From contig NZ_CP007445.1 in the NCBI RefSeq assembly GCF_000599985.1, positions 62,001 to 126,000 of the forward strand: a stretch of DNA of 64,000 nucleotides, given 5' to 3'. The position numbers and the translations under genes are program-made. The stretch is from Gilliamella apicola (lineage in GTDB: Bacteria > Pseudomonadota > Gammaproteobacteria > Enterobacterales > Orbaceae). Positions 60,270 to 64,000 of this stretch are shown here, piece by piece (position 1 is the stretch's first letter; the number at the start of each line of letters is the position of its first letter). Under the pieces are notes generated by a model. It searched no databases, was not told the DNA's origin, and saw only the letters and a list, made by a program, of their open reading frames with translations.

Positions 60270-60851
60270 ATGAAGAGAGTTGCCTTAATAGCTATGTTAT
60301 TCACTGGCGCATTAATGTTACAAGGCTGTATTACTGCAGCTATTATTGGCGCTGGTGCTACAGCTACTGCAAAAGTTGCTACCGATCCTCGTACTGCTGG
60401 TACACAAGTTGACGATGCCACCTTAAATTCACGTATGGGGATAAAACTTAAAAATAATGGACCTCAATTTATTGGAGCACGCATTGTTTCTAGTACTTAT
60501 GGTGGTGATATCATCTTAACGGGTCAGGCCAATAGTGAGCAAATTGAAAAAGCCGAAAGCCTAGCTTATGAAATTGAAGGTGTAAAAAAAGTCTACAATC
60601 AAATTCGAGTAAGTCAACCAGTTGGTTCAGGGACAATCACTAATGATTCATGGATAACAACGAAGGTTAAATCTCAACTAATATTGAATGCCAAAACAAA
60701 AGCGCGCAACATTAAAGTTGTAACAGAAAATAGCGAAGTGTTTTTGATTGGTATTGTGACATCAGAAGAAGGTAAAGCTGCTGCACAGCTTGCTAGTCAA
60801 GTCGATGGTGTTAAAAAAGTGATCACACTTTTCACCTACAGTGAAAATTAA
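60270..60851 (+). CDS. dolP: BON-domain outer-membrane lipoprotein DolP
   Basis: 193 residues (E. coli DolP/YraP 191). The lipobox is MLQGC with Cys20 as the lipidated residue, preceded by a signal peptide. Two BON domains follow, at about 50-115 (GARIVSSTYGGDIILTGQAN) and 125-190 (KARNIKVVTENSEVFLIGIV). It supports outer-membrane integrity and septal hydrolase activation. In E. coli it follows diaA; here it stands alone with its own terminator. Confidence 0.95.
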   Translation: MKRVALIAMLFTGALMLQGCITAAIIGAGATATAKVATDPRTAGTQVDDATLNSRMGIKLKNNGPQFIGARIVSSTYGGDIILTGQANSEQIEKAESLAYEIEGVKKVYNQIRVSQPVGSGTITNDSWITTKVKSQLILNAKTKARNIKVVTENSEVFLIGIVTSEEGKAAAQLASQVDGVKKVITLFTYSEN

Positions 60852-60889
60852 TCAGCAACGTTATCAGTTAGTAACAATCTTGGTGAAAC

Positions 60890-60915
60890 ATGGGGACGAT
60901 AGGTCCCCATTTTTT
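60890..60915 (+). terminator. Terminator of dolP
   Basis: ATGGGGAC (60890-60897) pairs with GTCCCCAT (60903-60910), five-base loop, then TTTTT. It overlaps the 3' end of the convergent csdE. Confidence 0.9.
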
Positions 60916-61309
60916 ATACAACAGATTGAATTCGTTCAATTAGTTTAGTCAAACCATTTAAACGAGATTGGCTTAGCTCATCAATAATTTTTAACTGGCT
61001 TAATAAAGATTGAAAATCAATTGCAGCAATTTCTTCTGCTGTTTTGTGATTAGCAATAATAATTAAAATAGCCAATAATCCTTTCACAATACGTCCTTCA
61101 CTGTCACCTTGAAATATAAAGGTATTATTGTTTTGCTTTTGATAAGTTAACCAAACGCGATTTTCACAACCATTGACTTGATTTTCATCAGTTTTTAAAT
61201 CTTCAGGCATTGTTGGTAATTGTTTTGCTAATATAATTAATTGTCGATAACGGTCTTGCCAATTATGTTGCTGTAAAAATAATTTGGTTAACTCTTGCTG
61301 TGATAGCAT
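60914..61309 (-). CDS. csdE: Sulfur acceptor protein CsdE (SufE family)
   Basis: 131 residues (E. coli CsdE 147). It takes persulfide sulfur from CsdA: the acceptor Cys is in NGCENRVWLTYQ and the conserved GDSEGRIVKGLLAIL follows. The N-terminus (NWQDRYRQLIILAKQLP) is closer to CsdE than SufE. It lies after csdA with a 69-base gap that contains the 43-bp element, which suggests the element does not fully block read-through, or that csdE has its own promoter. Confidence 0.92.
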   Translation of the reverse strand: MLSQQELTKLFLQQHNWQDRYRQLIILAKQLPTMPEDLKTDENQVNGCENRVWLTYQKQNNNTFIFQGDSEGRIVKGLLAILIIIANHKTAEEIAAIDFQSLLSQLKIIDELSQSRLNGLTKLIERIQSVV

Positions 61310-61335
61310 AATATTGACCTATAAATGATTAACTA

Positions 61336-61378
61336 TTTGTAAAAAAGTTTCAGGTTAACTATACGTTTCAGTATAAAA
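61336..61378 (-). repeat. 43-bp 3'-end element, copy 4
   Basis: Begins at the first base after the csdA stop on the minus strand: TTTTATACTGAAACGTAT, five bases, AACCTGAAACTTTTTTACAA. It differs from the tyrA copy by a single base over most of its length. Confidence 0.85.
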
Positions 61379-62590
61379 TTAGGCTAAAATTTCAATGGCA
61401 TTTTGTAGTGCCAGAATAAAAGTATCCACATCTTGCTCATTATTATATGGCATTAATGATAGACGAATAACTCCATGACAACCCAATTTATTCATTAAAG
61501 GTTGAGCACACAGCTCGCCAGTACGAATGGCAATGTTTTGTTCACTGAGTAAAATCGCTACATCGTTATGATGAATATCATTAAGATTAAATGTAATAAT
61601 TGGACTGTTTTCAACACTATAAAATTGTAGATTCGACAGTTTGCTTAGCTGTGATTTAGTATAATGAGACAATTGTTCTGTGTAATTTTCTGCTTTCTTA
61701 AGATCCCAATTGGTTAACCAATCAAGTGTTGCATTAAAGCCAATAATACCTGCTATATTGGGTGTACCAGCTTCAAATTTATAAGGAACATCTTCTTGAA
61801 CAAAACCATCAAATGAGGTGCTTTTTAGCATTTTCCCTCCGCCATGCCAAACTGACATTTGCTCAAGTAATGATTGTTTACCATATAAAACACCCAGCCC
61901 CGTTGGACCATACAATTTATGAGCCGAAAAAGCATAAAAGTCGATATCAAGTGTTGTTACATCAATATCATGATGGACAATGCCTTGGGCACCATCTACT
62001 ACTAAAATAGCATTATATTGATGAACTATGTGGCTAATTGTAGCTAAATTTGGGCAAAATCCAGTGACATTTGACATATGGGTTATTGCTACGATTTTAG
62101 TTCTTGATGATATTAGTGATGATAACTCATCTATATTGGCAGACCATTTAATGACTTTTGCCCCAGTTTGTTTAGCCACAATTAACCAAGGTATTAAATT
62201 ACTGTGATGCTCTAATTCGCTGACAATAATTTCATCATTAGGTTGTAATACACAGCGAGCATAACTTTGGGCAATTAAATTAATTGATTCGGTAGCACCA
62301 CGTGTCCAGATAATTTCAGTGTTATTGCTTGCATGAAGCAAATTAGCAACATGTTGTCGTGCTTTATCGATAGCCGCTGTTACTTGCAACGCATCATGGT
62401 GCAAACTGCGTTTGGCAGTTGCGGTGTTGCGTGCATAATAGGCCACCGTGGCATCTACCATTACTTGAGGTTTAAGGGCAGTTGCTGCGGAATCAAGATA
62501 TACACCATTACTGTTTAATGCTGGAAAATCAGCTCTAAACTGCTTTGGTGTAAAATGTTTATTGGCTAAGTTCGAGTCCAGCAATACCAT
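61379..62590 (-). CDS. csdA: Cysteine desulfurase CsdA
   Basis: PLP-dependent group II desulfurase that converts Cys to Ala and passes sulfur to CsdE. Length from ATG 62590 is 403 residues (E. coli 401). The PLP-lysine motif is FYAFSAHKLYGPTGLGVLYG, and the active-site Cys is in IRTGELCAQPLM. TRGATESINLIAQSYAR binds PLP phosphate. The ATG lies inside the end of ubiV (32-base overlap), so translation is probably coupled to it. Confidence 0.94.
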   Translation of the reverse strand: MVLLDSNLANKHFTPKQFRADFPALNSNGVYLDSAATALKPQVMVDATVAYYARNTATAKRSLHHDALQVTAAIDKARQHVANLLHASNNTEIIWTRGATESINLIAQSYARCVLQPNDEIIVSELEHHSNLIPWLIVAKQTGAKVIKWSANIDELSSLISSRTKIVAITHMSNVTGFCPNLATISHIVHQYNAILVVDGAQGIVHHDIDVTTLDIDFYAFSAHKLYGPTGLGVLYGKQSLLEQMSVWHGGGKMLKSTSFDGFVQEDVPYKFEAGTPNIAGIIGFNATLDWLTNWDLKKAENYTEQLSHYTKSQLSKLSNLQFYSVENSPIITFNLNDIHHNDVAILLSEQNIAIRTGELCAQPLMNKLGCHGVIRLSLMPYNNEQDVDTFILALQNAIEILA

Positions 62591-63437
62591 TCCAGTAACC
62601 ATTACAGTCGCGTTTATGTTCAATATGCAGTGGATTAGAGCCATCTTCATTGGCTTTAAATTGTTTTACAATATCGAGAGTTTCAAGTCCTAACGGCGAT
62701 ATTCGCACAATATCAACTAATCCTTTCATCTCTTTTAAATTATTACCCAAATTATAACAATAGCCGCTTTGTGTTTGGATACCGTTTAGTACAAAAACTT
62801 TTTGCCGTTCTTGTGAAAATACTTCACGTCCAACTGGATATTTAATGCAGCAAGTTTCGCATTTATCTTTTGGTCTATCTTCTGAGCGTGCGGTAAAACA
62901 ACGTGCGGAATAAGCTAAAGGTAAATAACCATAACTAAAGACTTCCACTTCAAAGTTTTTTTCAATTTTTAAACTCTCAAATTGTGTAAGAACATTACTT
63001 AGCCAATCACGGGAAAGTTCAACCGGCATACACCAACGTACCATACCTTGCTTTTGCAATAATTTTAAAGTTAAGGCGTTATAGCAGTTAATAGCCGGGC
63101 CAGCAACGAATGGTAATTTATTTTCTTGAGCAATATTGATGGCCGCTAAATCATTGGCTTCTACCAAAAAGTCTCCATTATTGACTAGTTGTCGTAAATC
63201 GTTTAATTCTGATGGAGCTTCAAGCAAAGCCAATGTTGAGAGTACCACTTGCTTGCCAGATTTAGCGATTTCCTTAGCTAATTCTAGCCAATTGGGAACT
63301 TTCATTTCTCGGCGTTTGGTACAAACCGTTTCACCCATATAAATAATATCTGCTTCACTCTCTTTTGCTGCGTGATAAAAGGCTTCGGTTTCAGTTTTAG
63401 GCCAATAATAAAGCACTGGTCCTAATGAATATTTCAT
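62559..63437 (-). CDS. ubiV: Ubiquinone biosynthesis protein UbiV (U32 family, O2-independent)
   Basis: 292 residues from ATG 63437, exactly the E. coli length; an earlier GTG would add four residues. UbiU and UbiV bind a 4Fe-4S cluster together and hydroxylate the ring without oxygen. The cluster cysteines are in YSARCFTARSEDRPKDKCET and CCIKYPVGREV; GPAINCYNALTLK and CMPVELSRDWL are family landmarks. It is paired with ubiU upstream. Together with grcA this points to growth at low oxygen. Confidence 0.95.
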   Translation of the reverse strand: MKYSLGPVLYYWPKTETEAFYHAAKESEADIIYMGETVCTKRREMKVPNWLELAKEIAKSGKQVVLSTLALLEAPSELNDLRQLVNNGDFLVEANDLAAINIAQENKLPFVAGPAINCYNALTLKLLQKQGMVRWCMPVELSRDWLSNVLTQFESLKIEKNFEVEVFSYGYLPLAYSARCFTARSEDRPKDKCETCCIKYPVGREVFSQERQKVFVLNGIQTQSGYCYNLGNNLKEMKGLVDIVRISPLGLETLDIVKQFKANEDGSNPLHIEHKRDCNGYWNGIAGLELSQ

Positions 63438-63590
63438 AGTTTTGCTCACTATAATTTATTTATCTTAATCTGGTTTCTTTTAATAAAAATGGCATAACAT
63501 AAGTTGTAGAGTACATATAAAATCAAGATGTGATATGTTTTATAATCAATCTTTCTTGATAATTAACATAACTGTAGACTTAGTATTATG

Positions 63591-64000
63591 TTATTGCCAT
63601 TTACGGTGGTAAGCACCTAACGTGGTTTGTGTTCCTTCTGAAACAGAACCCAGCGTATCCATCCAGCTTTTTTCCGCCTGGAATGATTGTGGATTTGCTT
63701 TATAGCGATCGATTGCTTGACGCCATACTTTAGTTACTTGTTCAACATAGGCAGGGCTACGCTGACGGCCTTCAATTTTGACTGATGCAATATTGGCTGC
63801 AAACAGTTCAGGCAGTAGTTCAATTGTGTTTAAACTGGTTGGTTCTTCAATAGGGTGATAAAGTTCATCACCTACATAATAACGACCTTTACACAAGGTT
63901 GGATAACCAGCATTTTCACCCTTTTTATGGCAATCAATTAACACGTTATTTAAGCGAGACTCAAGACCTTTTTCGGTCTCTTCCCAGCGGACAAATTTTG
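63591..64000 (-). CDS. ubiU: Ubiquinone biosynthesis protein UbiU, C-terminal part (partial)
   Basis: The reading frame runs off the right end of the window; the visible part is about 135 residues of a protein normally 331 long. It reads FVRWEETEKGLESRLNNVLI, then GYPTLCKGRYYVGDELYHPI, then EEPTSLNTIELLPELFAANI, ASVKIEGRQRSPAYV, and ends GSVSEGTQTTLGAYHRKWQ. KIEGRQRSPAYV is characteristic. It forms the UbiU-UbiV complex for oxygen-independent hydroxylation; the 153-base gap to ubiV shows no clear FNR site. Confidence 0.93.
   Translation of the reverse strand, partial: KFVRWEETEKGLESRLNNVLIDCHKKGENAGYPTLCKGRYYVGDELYHPIEEPTSLNTIELLPELFAANIASVKIEGRQRSPAYVEQVTKVWRQAIDRYKANPQSFQAEKSWMDTLGSVSEGTQTTLGAYHRKWQ

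Noticed and set aside
63450..63590. FNR site before ubiV
   Set aside because: Only half-sites (TTGAT, ATCAA) at unsuitable spacing are seen.

Overview
The window looks like chromosome of a low-GC gammaproteobacterium. Gene order and protein sequences are enterobacterial in style (dnaK-dnaJ, prfB-lysS with the RF2 frameshift, upp-uraA, the eight-gene atp operon, ubiU-ubiV-csdA, ydbH-ynbE-ydbL, hscC with J-protein partner). The base composition is strongly AT-rich and many intergenic gaps hold decayed genes. A member of the Orbales (Gilliamella/Frischella-like insect gut symbionts) is my best guess. That is an inference from composition, gene content and a type VI secretion (T6SS) effector module; no 16S or other marker gene for species is present.

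Layout. 1-5.3 kb: 3' end of polA, gltX, and the ydbH-ynbE-ydbL envelope lipid-transport operon. 5.4-12.6 kb: asnB, satP, dnaK-dnaJ, then a marR-peroxiredoxin operon with a visible promoter and operator. 12.8-16.6 kb: grcA with an FNR-type promoter, ung and an orphan gntR, with two pseudogenes in the gaps (a DJ-1/PfpI protein and a DUF805 membrane protein). 16.6-24.5 kb: upp-uraA, prfB-lysS, sodA, vanW-like and a class I glutamine amidotransferase. 24.9-34.0 kb: accessory island (below). 34.2-39.6 kb: tRNA-Asn, a papain-like amidase, bioY with a BirA operator, gloC, an MdtD-like MFS pump, a PanS-like transporter and yjjV. 39.6-52.4 kb: recC, the complete atpBEFHAGDC operon, glmM and tyrA. 52.5-64 kb: xthA, xseA, hscC facing a large J-domain protein and a DUF1266 protein, dolP, csdE, csdA, ubiV and the 3' part of ubiU.

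The most unusual region is the 24.9-34.0 kb island. It reads: a broken ORF that may be a vgrG remnant, a DUF4123 effector chaperone, a 1342-residue VasX-like effector with C-terminal membrane helices, then four tandem full-length paralogous membrane proteins and a truncated fifth. The paralogues fit the role of immunity proteins. Their first ~48 and last ~165 residues are almost identical, while the segment with the two transmembrane helices is rewritten in each copy. Two N-terminal variants alternate down the array (A-B-A-B-A). This looks like an array that keeps a constant scaffold and diversifies the membrane-embedded part, probably to match different pore-forming toxins. No other T6SS structural genes are in the window.

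A second unexpected pattern is a 43-bp element present four times, each time just after a stop codon (polA, lysS, tyrA, csdA) and always in the same orientation relative to that gene. It ends in a U-rich run in the transcript and may be a family of mobile or copied transcription terminators.
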